Shown here piece after piece: positions 9,408-16,994 of a DNA stretch of 39,069 nt (positions are counted from its first letter, which is position 1; each line of letters begins with the position of its first letter). Location of the stretch: assembly GCA_003601695.1 (NCBI GenBank), contig PIYH01000001.1, forward strand, positions 1 to 39,069, written 5' to 3'. The notes beneath the pieces are model-generated. The model had not been told where the DNA came from, did not search any database, and saw only the letters and a program-made list of their open reading frames with translations. Origin of the DNA: Candidatus Bathyarchaeota archaeon. GTDB lineage: Archaea > Thermoproteota > Bathyarchaeia > Bathyarchaeales > DTEX01. The position numbers and the translations under genes are program-made.

Positions 9408-9571
9408 TTCATATCAGCCTCTTCAAACGGCCTCCATTTAGACTTCACCACCGGAGAGATAATCGCCTCCGCCTCTCCGATGGACAAAGGATAGTTAAAT
9501 ATATTATCGGCATTTCCGCCATGTTTATGAGGATCCCTTCCTTTAGGCTTCACAAAGTAACGAAAGCACAT
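9404..9571 (-). CDS. Candidate 55-aa small protein coupled to rpoB
   Basis: This frame reads MCFRYFVKPKGRDPHKHGG, continues with an amphipathic segment containing YPLSIGEAEAIISPVV, and ends KSKWRPFEEADMN. Its TGA stop overlaps the rpoB TTG start by four bases (TTGA), the arrangement of translationally coupled archaeal genes. I do not recognise the protein; it does not resemble the RpoH (Rpb5) C-terminus expected at this place. A TTAAATAT element overlaps the ATG. If that element is the rpoB promoter, transcription would start inside the ORF and a downstream GTG (about 9553) or no peptide at all would be used. Reality of the gene therefore depends on the promoter position. Confidence 0.4.
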   Translation of the reverse strand: MCFRYFVKPKGRDPHKHGGNADNIFNYPLSIGEAEAIISPVVKSKWRPFEEADMN

Positions 9572-9648
9572 ATTTAAGGATTACTTTGGAGTATTCATAG
9601 ATAAGCCCATAAATTATTTTGATAGCCTTTACGATGCCCCATTTTCCT

Positions 9649-10665
9649 TTAAATCTTCCTAGACCGAGATGCCGTTTCTCTTATCACCGTTAGCACGTCA
9701 TTCAGAACGGCTGAGACCGTCTCTTCTCCAGCGCCGCGACCTATCAATGTAATCTCTCTTGCCAAGTCTGTCTCTATGTGGATAGCATTCAACGTGCTAT
9801 GGACGCATAAGGGATGATTTATTGGAACGAGTTTTGGAGACACTTCTATGCGCTTATCAATCACGCTGACGAGCTTTATGGCAAATTTTGACTTTTTAGC
9901 CAGACTTATAGCCTCTTGAGTAACTCTTCTTATTCCTGTTCTTTTAACATCCTTAAACTTTACGTTTCTGTTCATTAACGCGTTTGCAAGGATTACTGCC
10001 TTACAGGCTGCATCTATTCCATCAACATCATATGATGGATCTCGCTCGGTAAGCCCTCTTTCTCGGGCTTCCTTCAAAGCCAGCTCGAAGCTTGTTCCTT
10101 CAAAGTACATTCTTGAAAGGATATAATTTGTTGTTCCGTTCAGTATTCCCATAATTCTTCGTATCGTATCTCCTTGAAGACATCTTTTAATGAGGGAGAA
10201 GATTGGTATAGCTCCAGCAACAGTACCTTCATAGAGAAGAAAACAATCATTCCTCTTAGCTAGGCTTGTAAGCTCCCTAAAGGCCACGACAAGCGGCCCC
10301 TTGTTTGATGTAACTACGTGAATTCCCTTTTTGAGAGCTGCCTTCATGAAGGAGAGACCTGGCTCTCCATCATCGACGTTTGTAGGAGTCACTTCGATCA
10401 TCAGGTTTGCTTCTCCCTTCTCAATCATTTCCTCAGTTGATCTGCCTTCTCTATATTCTTCAGAGTATTCTGACAGCCTTTTCACAGAGCTGAGCCTTTT
10501 GAGATCAAGTCCATTTAAGTTGTATAGGTAGCCTTTACTGTCTGAAACTCCGATGATCTTGAATTTTGAATCCACATTTTTTATAAGATCTATCTTTTTG
10601 TGGAACGTTCTCACAAGTTTTCTGCCGATGAAGCCGAAGCCGGCAATTATAACATTCAACAACAC
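9649..10665 (-). CDS. hom: Homoserine dehydrogenase
   Basis: The enzyme reduces aspartate semialdehyde to homoserine with NAD(P)H, the branch point for threonine and methionine. The 338-aa protein has an N-terminal Rossmann fold (IAGFGFIGRKLVRTF), the HVVTSNKGPL segment containing the catalytic-type lysine, GTVAGAIPI, and the ILNGTTNYILSRM motif followed by DPSYDVDGIDAACKAVILAN, diagnostic of this family. It lacks a C-terminal ACT regulatory domain; the separate ACT protein encoded 12 bases upstream may supply that function. The start is uncertain among GTG 10665, TTG 10662 and TTG 10659, all just after AAGGAGGA. It appears to be the last gene of the ilvD-ACT-hom unit. Confidence 0.94.
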   Translation of the reverse strand: MLLNVIIAGFGFIGRKLVRTFHKKIDLIKNVDSKFKIIGVSDSKGYLYNLNGLDLKRLSSVKRLSEYSEEYREGRSTEEMIEKGEANLMIEVTPTNVDDGEPGLSFMKAALKKGIHVVTSNKGPLVVAFRELTSLAKRNDCFLLYEGTVAGAIPIFSLIKRCLQGDTIRRIMGILNGTTNYILSRMYFEGTSFELALKEARERGLTERDPSYDVDGIDAACKAVILANALMNRNVKFKDVKRTGIRRVTQEAISLAKKSKFAIKLVSVIDKRIEVSPKLVPINHPLCVHSTLNAIHIETDLAREITLIGRGAGEETVSAVLNDVLTVIRETASRSRKI

Positions 10666-10677
10666 TTCCTCCTTACG

Positions 10678-11148
10678 CTATATTGGAAGTATTATAAGCG
10701 AGCCTTCCGATTCCGCCATTCTCCTAAGGTTTTCCAGAGTCTCATCAAGGAGTCTCGTCGGAACTTCGATCTCAAGCTTTAAGCATGCATCTTCAGATAC
10801 TGGATCTGAAACCTCAAATCCTATAATTTTCGCGTTTTTTATTCCCCTCTGAATTATATCTTTCAGGTTCGCTTTACCCACTAAAATGGCTATAATGCGA
10901 GATGTATCGACTATTTCCTCAGCTCGGATGATGGTAATCCCCATATTTCTTAAATCACTGATTGTTTTCTGCAAATTCCATTTTGAGGGGAAATCAACGA
11001 CGAGGCTGACGGGAACGAATCCATCTGAGGGATTCTCACGTTCATGAATTATGGAGATTATATTTCCGCCGTACTTTGCGATTGGTTTAAGAGCTTTAAG
11101 GAGCTGACCAGGCCTATCGGCCAACGCGATAGTTAAATCGAATTTCAA
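10678..11148 (-). CDS. ACT-domain protein, probable amino-acid sensor for homoserine dehydrogenase
   Basis: The 156-aa protein begins LTIALADRPGQLLKALKPIAKYGGNIISI, a clear ACT fold with the ligand-binding glycine turn. The second half ends CLKLEIEVPTRLLDETLENL, which looks like another ACT-type beta-alpha-beta unit. ACT domains bind small effectors, commonly amino acids, and regulate enzymes allosterically. It sits directly between ilvD and hom with gaps of 14 and 12 bases, and homoserine dehydrogenase in this window lacks its own regulatory domain, so it is likely a separate regulatory subunit. The effector is unknown (threonine would be logical). The start is a TTG preceded by TGAGGTAATC. 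Confidence 0.82.
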   Translation of the reverse strand: MKFDLTIALADRPGQLLKALKPIAKYGGNIISIIHERENPSDGFVPVSLVVDFPSKWNLQKTISDLRNMGITIIRAEEIVDTSRIIAILVGKANLKDIIQRGIKNAKIIGFEVSDPVSEDACLKLEIEVPTRLLDETLENLRRMAESEGSLIILPI

Positions 11149-11162
11149 GATTACCTCACACT

Positions 11163-12821
11163 TTAGGGAGTTCTGAAGGTTCCACCTTTATCGGCTGATT
11201 GTACAAGAAACGAGTATCTGTGCAAATATCCTTTATTTATCTTTGGCGGCTTGGGTTTCCACACTGAAAGCCTACGTCTCATTTCTTCTTTATCTATTTT
11301 TATATTAAGCGCTCTTTTGGGAACATCGATACTTATTTCATCGTCATCTTTCACCACCGCTATGGGGCCTCCAGCCGCCGCCTCAGGAGATATATGCCCT
11401 ATGCATAGACCCCTAGTTGCACCTGAGAATCTTCCGTCAGTTAATAATGCAACAGACTCAACTAGCCCCATACCAGCTATGGCGGCCGTTGGAGAGAGCA
11501 TCTCTCTCATTCCTGGACCTCCCTTAGGTCCCTCGTATCGAATAATGATTACATCTCCCTCATTGATTTCCTTGTTCAAGATAGCTTTCATGGCTTCTTC
11601 TTCAGAATTAAAGACTCTTGCTGGTCCTCTATGCGTGAGCATCTTAGGCGGAACAGCTGTAACTTTGAGTACAGCGCCGTTCGGTGCCAGGTTCCCTTTA
11701 AGCACTGCTATTCCACCTTGCTTGTGGACTGGATTGTCAAGTGGGCGTATAACTTCCAAGTCATAGACAGTCGCATCTTTAATATTCTCCCATACTGAGC
11801 GGCCAGTTACTGTCATGGCGTCTAGATGGAGAATGTTCTTTAGAATCTTCATCACTGCTGGAATTCCCCCTGCCGCTTCAAGCTCAGCTAAGTCATGCGG
11901 TCCGGCCGGTCTCATGTCACATATGTGTGGAGTTCTTCTTGCAATCTCGTCAAAGATCTCAAGAGGCAGAGAGACCTTGGCTTCATTCGCTATAGCAGTT
12001 AAGTGCAGAACAGCATTTGTTGACCCGCCAAGAGCCATATCCACGACTATAGCGTTCTCAAATGCCTCTCTAGTCAGAATATCTGAAGGTTTAAGATCTT
12101 CTTTAACCATATGAACTATTCTTTCTCCGCTTTTCTTTGCGATTCTAGCTTTCTGAGATGAAACTGCAAGCGACGATGCGCATCCTGGAAGTGAGAGACC
12201 TATAGATTCAGCTATGCAAGCCATGGTATTTGCGGTGTACATCCCGTTACATGACCCGCTTCCCGGAAAGGCTATGTCCTCTATCTTCTTCAGTTCTTCT
12301 TCAGACATTTTTCCAGCTGTTACTTCGCCTACCGCCTCGAAGATCGAAGTTACATCGACCTTTCTTCCCTTATATACCCCGGAGAGCATAGGGCCTCCGG
12401 TCACCACGATTGACGGAATGTTAAGTCTAGCCGCGGCCATCATCATTCCAGGAGTTATCTTGTCGCAGTTGGTTAGCAAAACTAATCCGTCAAATCTATT
12501 CGCTTCAACGACAACCTCGATTGAATCCGCTATTATCTCTCTTGAAGGCAGAGAGTAATGCATGCCTATATGTCCCATTGCTATTCCATCACAGAGAGCT
12601 ATCGTGTTGAACTCGAATGGAACTCCGCCTGCTGATCGAATTCCTGCCTTAATATATTTTGCGAGCCTGTTGAGGTGCATGTGGCCGGGAACAGACTCGG
12701 CGAAGCTATTAGCGATACCTATGAAGGGTTTATCAAAATCTTCATCCGTGACGCCTAGGCATTTCCATATGCTTCTTTGGGGAGCTCTTTCGACCCCGCG
12801 TTTAACGACCTCGCTTCTCAA
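11163..12821 (-). CDS. ilvD: Dihydroxy-acid dehydratase
   Basis: IlvD dehydrates dihydroxyisovalerate and dihydroxymethylvalerate in valine/leucine and isoleucine synthesis and uses an iron-sulfur cluster. The 552-aa protein contains cluster-binding cysteines in CDGIAMGHIGMHYSL, TNCDKITPGMMMAAARL and GSCNGMYTANTMACIAE, and the C-terminal GPKGGPGMREML and GRFSGATRGLCIGHISPEAA motifs. The start is TTG at 12821; no other start occurs before an in-frame TAG upstream. It is divergent from cimA, which supplies the same pathway, and leads the ilvD-ACT-hom unit. Length is normal for the family. Confidence 0.96.
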   Translation of the reverse strand: MRSEVVKRGVERAPQRSIWKCLGVTDEDFDKPFIGIANSFAESVPGHMHLNRLAKYIKAGIRSAGGVPFEFNTIALCDGIAMGHIGMHYSLPSREIIADSIEVVVEANRFDGLVLLTNCDKITPGMMMAAARLNIPSIVVTGGPMLSGVYKGRKVDVTSIFEAVGEVTAGKMSEEELKKIEDIAFPGSGSCNGMYTANTMACIAESIGLSLPGCASSLAVSSQKARIAKKSGERIVHMVKEDLKPSDILTREAFENAIVVDMALGGSTNAVLHLTAIANEAKVSLPLEIFDEIARRTPHICDMRPAGPHDLAELEAAGGIPAVMKILKNILHLDAMTVTGRSVWENIKDATVYDLEVIRPLDNPVHKQGGIAVLKGNLAPNGAVLKVTAVPPKMLTHRGPARVFNSEEEAMKAILNKEINEGDVIIIRYEGPKGGPGMREMLSPTAAIAGMGLVESVALLTDGRFSGATRGLCIGHISPEAAAGGPIAVVKDDDEISIDVPKRALNIKIDKEEMRRRLSVWKPKPPKINKGYLHRYSFLVQSADKGGTFRTP

Positions 12822-13037
12822 TGTAGACCCTACAATTTCTCCTATTGTAAACTCTTAAACTTTTTGGCTTTATGGTTTATTTGAACAGTTCATCCAAGTT
12901 TAGACTATTGAATTCAAAATTCATTCTTATGAGAACCAATGATCCGAAAAGCTTTTATATAACATTATCATGCTATGATGGTTTGAGGTTGCTGAAAATG
13001 GGGTATCGCTTTATCGAATAGATTTGCAGAGAAGATC
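12822..13037. promoter_or_regulatory. Divergent promoter region between ilvD and cimA
   Basis: This 216-base gap serves both amino-acid units. On the plus strand a strong BRE/TATA (CGAAAAGCTTTTATATAAC, 12945-12963) predicts a transcript start near 12983. The element contains the 10-bp palindrome AAAAGCTTTT (12947-12956). A second inverted repeat, TGAATT-CAA-AATTCA, lies at 12909-12923. Both are plausible operator positions for an Lrp-type or other amino-acid-responsive regulator, but the regulator is not identified. On the minus strand an AGTTTAAGAG element near 12860 may serve ilvD. Confidence 0.55.
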
Positions 13038-14600
13038 TTGATTTTTGACACTACGCTAAGAGACGGCGAGCAGATGCCTGGAATTTCTTTAACCCCCGAG
13101 AAGAAACTGAAGATAGCAAGAAAACTAGATGATCTTGGAGTAAATGTGATCGAGGCTGGATTTGCAGCGGCGTCCCCAGGTGAGATGGAGGCCATAACTC
13201 TAATATCCAAAGAGAATCTTAAAGCCGAGATCTGTAGCTTTGCAAGAGGAGTGGAGAAAGATATAGATGCTGTTGCGAAGAGTGGGGCGGACTCTGTATT
13301 TCTCGTGATTCCCTCATCAGATCTTCATATAAGGCATAAACTGAGGAAGACGAGAAATGAGATCTTAGATTTAACGTCCCGAAGCATTAGATACGCAAAG
13401 GATCTTGGACTTATCGTTGAGTTTGGGCTTGAAGACTCAACCAGGGCAGATTTAGAGTTCATTAAGGAAATGATAAACGTAGCTATATCTGCTGGAGCTG
13501 ACAGAATTACACCATGCGATACGGTGGGGGTTCTAACACCTGAAAGAGCATATGAGTTCTATTCAGAACTAAAAGAAGCCTTCCCAGATGTAACTCTCGG
13601 AGTTCACAGCCATGACGACTTCGGAATGGCCGTTGCAAACTCCATAGCCGCTCTTAATGCAGGCGCGGATGAAGTTCACGTCACAGTAAATGGTCTAGGT
13701 GAGAGGGCTGGAAACGCAGCTTTAGAAGAGGTTGTAGTCTCGCTAAAGATTCTCTATAATGTTGAAACCTCTATAAAAACGGAGAAGATTTATGACGCTT
13801 CTCTTTTAATCTCGAGACTTACCAACACGTCTATTCAGCCGAATAAGGCGATAGTCGGGGAAAACGCGTTTGCGCATGAATCTGGGATACATACGCATGC
13901 TATCCTTTCAGAGCCCTCAACATATGAGCCTATATCCCCAGAGATTGTTGGAAGAAGAAGGAGACTTGCAGTTGGGAAACATGCTGGTTCACGTGGAATA
14001 AAGGCGGCTCTTGAGGAAATGAGGCTTCATCCAAACGAGGAGCAATTATCGGAGATATTCAATAGAGTAAAGGCGCTGGGGGACAAAGGAAAACTAATTA
14101 CCGACGCTGACTTGTACGCTATAGCTGAATCCGTCATGAATCTTCCGGCAACTAGCGCCATTGAACTTGAAGAATTAACCGTGGTAACCGGAAATAAGGT
14201 CACGCCGACTGCTTCTGTGAAGCTGAAGCTTAATGGTGATCATTTAACCGAAGCTGCTACTGGAATAGGACCTGTAGATGCAGCTATTCAGGCTATAAGG
14301 AGAGCTGTTTCTGCGGTTGAGCCTATTCGCCTCGAAGAGTATCACGTGAATGCAATCACGGGGGGGACAGATGCTCTTGTGGAGGTAACGGTTAGGCTTA
14401 GCAGAGGAGACCACGTTGTCACAGCTATGGGTGCTCACGGCGACATAGTGATGGCGAGTGTTGAGGCGATGTTGAAGGGAATGAATCTACTGATGAGCAA
14501 TCATATTATACATGCGAAAACGAGAAGCCTTCAAAAAGCTTATAAATATGTATCTAGTAAGCACTTTAGTGCTTCATCATCTAGGAGGACAGACAAGTGA
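13038..14600 (+). CDS. cimA: LeuA-family synthase, best read as (R)-citramalate synthase
   Basis: The protein has an N-terminal HMGL-type TIM barrel (IFDTTLRDGEQMPG, then VHSHDDFGMAVANS with metal-binding histidines, then VNGLGERAGNAALEEV), a linker, and a C-terminal LeuA allosteric domain from about 380. Two such paralogues exist in this cluster. This one resembles Methanocaldococcus CimA in the substrate-region stretch LVIPSSDLHIRHKLRKTRNEI and in ELEELTVVTGNKVTPTASVKL. It would condense pyruvate with acetyl-CoA to citramalate, starting threonine-independent isoleucine synthesis. Start: TTG 13038 is the only start codon in an open stretch beginning 12996, and cuts close to the conserved IFDTTLRD. 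A tail of about 30 residues follows the usual end. 2-isopropylmalate synthase is the alternative. Confidence 0.85.
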   Translation: MIFDTTLRDGEQMPGISLTPEKKLKIARKLDDLGVNVIEAGFAAASPGEMEAITLISKENLKAEICSFARGVEKDIDAVAKSGADSVFLVIPSSDLHIRHKLRKTRNEILDLTSRSIRYAKDLGLIVEFGLEDSTRADLEFIKEMINVAISAGADRITPCDTVGVLTPERAYEFYSELKEAFPDVTLGVHSHDDFGMAVANSIAALNAGADEVHVTVNGLGERAGNAALEEVVVSLKILYNVETSIKTEKIYDASLLISRLTNTSIQPNKAIVGENAFAHESGIHTHAILSEPSTYEPISPEIVGRRRRLAVGKHAGSRGIKAALEEMRLHPNEEQLSEIFNRVKALGDKGKLITDADLYAIAESVMNLPATSAIELEELTVVTGNKVTPTASVKLKLNGDHLTEAATGIGPVDAAIQAIRRAVSAVEPIRLEEYHVNAITGGTDALVEVTVRLSRGDHVVTAMGAHGDIVMASVEAMLKGMNLLMSNHIIHAKTRSLQKAYKYVSSKHFSASSSRRTDK

Positions 14601-14747
14601 GGGATAGCCGAGTACGGAGGAATCGTTTCCTCCCCAAATGAATCAGCATTCACAGAGAATTTACTAAAAGTTTCCAAGGAACGCGTTAATTCTCGTGAAA
14701 TCTATTTTATCCATACTTCTGTTGAGAATGAGAGGAGGTTATAGTAA
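14601..14747 (+). promoter_or_regulatory. cimA-ilvB spacer with a hairpin and possible ilvB promoter
   Basis: A hairpin with 7-bp arms GGAGGAA-TCGT-TTCCTCC occupies 14616-14633. A TATA-like GAAATCTATTTTATCC is at about 14697-14712, compatible with a transcript start near 14728 and followed by the strong GAGAGGAGGT ribosome-binding site of ilvB. Two very short reading frames chained by ATGA-type overlaps run from the end of cimA (see findings). Whether this is a real secondary promoter, a processing site or a leader is not decidable from sequence. Confidence 0.4.
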
Positions 14748-16427
14748 ATGACCAAAATGAATGGAGCTGAGGCTCTAATAGAATCGCTAAGAAGAGAGAA
14801 CGTCGACGTCATATTCGGCATACCAGGAGGAGCCATAATACCAATCCACGACGTACTCTATGACTCTAATAATATTAGACATATATTAATGAGGCACGAA
14901 CAATGTGCGGCTCATGCAGCTGACGGATACGCAAGGGCAAGTGGGAAAGTCGGAGTATGCATGGCTACCTCAGGTCCTGGCGCAACAAACCTAGTTACAG
15001 GAATAGCGAATGCATATATGGATTCAACGCCGATTGTAGCCTTCACGGGTCAGGTTCCCAGACCGATGATCGGCAAGGATGCCTTTCAAGAAACAGATAT
15101 AGTGAGAATAACTAAGCCAATAACTAAGTATAACTTCCAAGTCTTGAAGGCTTCGGAGATTCCTAGAATTGTTAAGGTTGCCTTCCATATAGCTTCTAGC
15201 GGAAGGCCTAGGCCTGTGCTCGTGGATATACCTAAAGATATACAGACAGAGATTGACGATATCGAGTTTGATCATAGCATCGAGATTCAAGGCTATAGGT
15301 TGAATTATAATCCGCATCCACTTCAAGTGAAGAGGGCAACTGATCTCCTAGCTAACGCTGAGAAACCAGTTATAATAGCTGGTGGAGGAGTAATTGCTTC
15401 CGGCGCATCCTCTGAACTTATTGCTCTCGCTGAGCTCCTACAGGCACCTGTTGCAATAACTCTTATGGGGAAAGGATGCATGCCTGAGAATCATCCGCTC
15501 TTTCTTGGACTTTTGGGCATGCATGGAACTATAGCTTCTAACCTCATAGTCTCCGAGGCTGATGTCTTACTCGCTGTTGGAATGCGTTTTTCAGATAGAA
15601 CAACTGGAAAGGTCGAGAAGTTCTGTCCAGATGCGAAGATAATACATGTTGACATAGATGCTGCGGAGATGGGCAAGAATATTAAGCCGTACGTGCCCAT
15701 AGTTGCAGACGCTAAGAGAGCTTTGAAAGCGATACGTAGAGAGATGCTCCGTAAACTTAAGAAAAGAGAGAGAACGTCGTGGATGAAGAAGATTAGAGAG
15801 CTTAAGCAACAACATGAGAAGATGAGTGAAAGAGAGGGCTTATCCCCGCCACGTTTAATGAAGGAACTCCGAAAGTTATTGCCAGTGGATGCAATAATAG
15901 CAACGGAGGTGGGGCAGAATCAGATGTGGGCTGCCCTATACTTAAAGATGTACAAGCCTAGAACTTTCATAAGCTCTGGGGGTCTTGGAACTATGGGTTT
16001 TGGATTTCCAGCCTCGCTTGGAGCGAAGGTTGCATGTCCAGACGTTCCAGTTGTGGACATAGCGGGAGACGGAAGCTTTCTCATGACTGAGCAGGATTTA
16101 GCAACTTCTGTAACCGAGAAGATTCCGGTGATCGTCATAATAATGGATAATAGGTTCTTGGGAATGGTTGCTCAGTGGCAAAGGCTATTCTACGATAGAC
16201 GATACTCATCCATAGATTTGGGCAAAACACCCGATTTCGTCAAGCTAGCGGAAGCCTTTGGGGCTCAAGGAATCTATGTGGACTCGCTTTCGGAATTCAA
16301 GAATGCCGTTAAGGAAGCTCTAAGAAGTGACGTTACAACCGTAATAGATGTTCCAATCTCCTCTGAAGAGAACGTCTTCCCAATGGTTCCTCCAGGAGAA
16401 GGGATTACGAAGATAATTAAGGAGTGA
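14748..16427 (+). CDS. ilvB: Acetolactate (acetohydroxyacid) synthase, catalytic subunit
   Basis: A thiamine-diphosphate enzyme joining two pyruvates to acetolactate, or pyruvate with 2-oxobutyrate to acetohydroxybutyrate. The 559-aa protein shows the N-terminal pyrimidine-binding domain with the conserved glutamate in LMRHEQCAAHAADGYARASG, TSGPGATNLVTGIANAYMDS, a central FAD-type domain, and the C-terminal diphosphate-binding GDGSFLMTEQDLATS with MDNRFLGMVAQWQ. The ATG has a strong GGAGGTT site. It is followed six bases later by ilvN. Length and motifs are standard for the biosynthetic enzyme rather than the catabolic ALS. Confidence 0.96.
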   Translation: MTKMNGAEALIESLRRENVDVIFGIPGGAIIPIHDVLYDSNNIRHILMRHEQCAAHAADGYARASGKVGVCMATSGPGATNLVTGIANAYMDSTPIVAFTGQVPRPMIGKDAFQETDIVRITKPITKYNFQVLKASEIPRIVKVAFHIASSGRPRPVLVDIPKDIQTEIDDIEFDHSIEIQGYRLNYNPHPLQVKRATDLLANAEKPVIIAGGGVIASGASSELIALAELLQAPVAITLMGKGCMPENHPLFLGLLGMHGTIASNLIVSEADVLLAVGMRFSDRTTGKVEKFCPDAKIIHVDIDAAEMGKNIKPYVPIVADAKRALKAIRREMLRKLKKRERTSWMKKIRELKQQHEKMSEREGLSPPRLMKELRKLLPVDAIIATEVGQNQMWAALYLKMYKPRTFISSGGLGTMGFGFPASLGAKVACPDVPVVDIAGDGSFLMTEQDLATSVTEKIPVIVIIMDNRFLGMVAQWQRLFYDRRYSSIDLGKTPDFVKLAEAFGAQGIYVDSLSEFKNAVKEALRSDVTTVIDVPISSEENVFPMVPPGEGITKIIKE

Positions 16428-16433
16428 TGAAAA

Positions 16434-16790
16434 ATGAAGGAAAATGGAAGCTATATAATCTCCGCGATTGTTGAACACAAGCCCAGCGTATTGTATCAGG
16501 CTTCAAACATGTTTAGGCGACGAGGCTTCAACATAGAAACGATAACTGTCGGAGAGTCTGAGCAGGCAGGTCTATCCGAGATGACGATAACTATAAAAGG
16601 TGATGAGAAGATAGTTGAGCAAGTAATTAGGCAGCTAAATAAGCTTCTCGATATAGTTAAGGTCAGCATATTGAATCCTAAATTCGCCCTGACTAAGGAG
16701 CTAGCTTTGTTCAAGATCAATACTCCGAATCCCGCAGTTAGATCAGATGTGATAAATTGTACAGAGATCTTTAAAGGGGGAAATGGTTGA
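16434..16790 (+). CDS. ilvN: Acetolactate synthase regulatory subunit, N-terminal part (frame-interrupted)
   Basis: The first 115 or so residues carry the ACT domain (IISAIVEHKPSVLYQASNMFRRRGFNIETITVG) that binds valine in this family, then enter the C-terminal IlvN domain (FALTKELALFKINTP). The frame ends after 118 residues, while family members are about 160-170. The missing end is encoded in the +1 frame from 16776 onward, so the gene is broken within the five-G run 16776-16780. Removing one G restores a full-length protein of about 163 residues. The subunit stimulates IlvB and confers feedback inhibition. Start ATG has GGAGTGATG upstream. Confidence 0.88.
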   Translation: MKENGSYIISAIVEHKPSVLYQASNMFRRRGFNIETITVGESEQAGLSEMTITIKGDEKIVEQVIRQLNKLLDIVKVSILNPKFALTKELALFKINTPNPAVRSDVINCTEIFKGGNG

Positions 16791-16923
16791 CGTGACGCAT
16801 GTTTCATTAATTGTGGAGATGACTGGAAGCTTGGAGAAGATAACAGCATTCATTGATCTTATGGAGACTTTCGGCGTGAAGGAACTTGCAAGAACGGGCA
16901 TAACTGCGCTTCCTAGAGGATGA
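16783..16923 (+). CDS. ilvN: Acetolactate synthase regulatory subunit, C-terminal part in +1 frame
   Basis: This 46-residue frame reads MVDVTHVSLIVEMTG, then an amphipathic helix containing KITAFIDLMETFGVKELARTG, and ends ITALPRG. It matches the conserved C-terminal end of IlvN (a VDVS...TIEVTG strand, then PFGIKEIARTG and ALPRG). It overlaps the N-terminal part by eight bases. An ATG at 16783 is preceded by AAAGGGGG, so separate translation is conceivable, but the break falls inside one folded domain, which makes a frameshift or sequence error more likely than a natural two-chain subunit. Confidence 0.75.
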   Translation: MVDVTHVSLIVEMTGSLEKITAFIDLMETFGVKELARTGITALPRG

Positions 16924-16994
16924 GGTCTAACAAAAATGGAATAAAGATATAGATGGTAGGAGGTTAAGATGAAGGAGTCTGAGAGGAGATAAAA

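Noticed and set aside
16770..16780. TTTAAAGGGGG as a programmed -1 slippery site in ilvN
   Set aside because: The reading frame is TTT AAA GGG, not the T TTA AAG phase needed, and the downstream part is in the +1 frame, not -1; a homopolymer indel is simpler.
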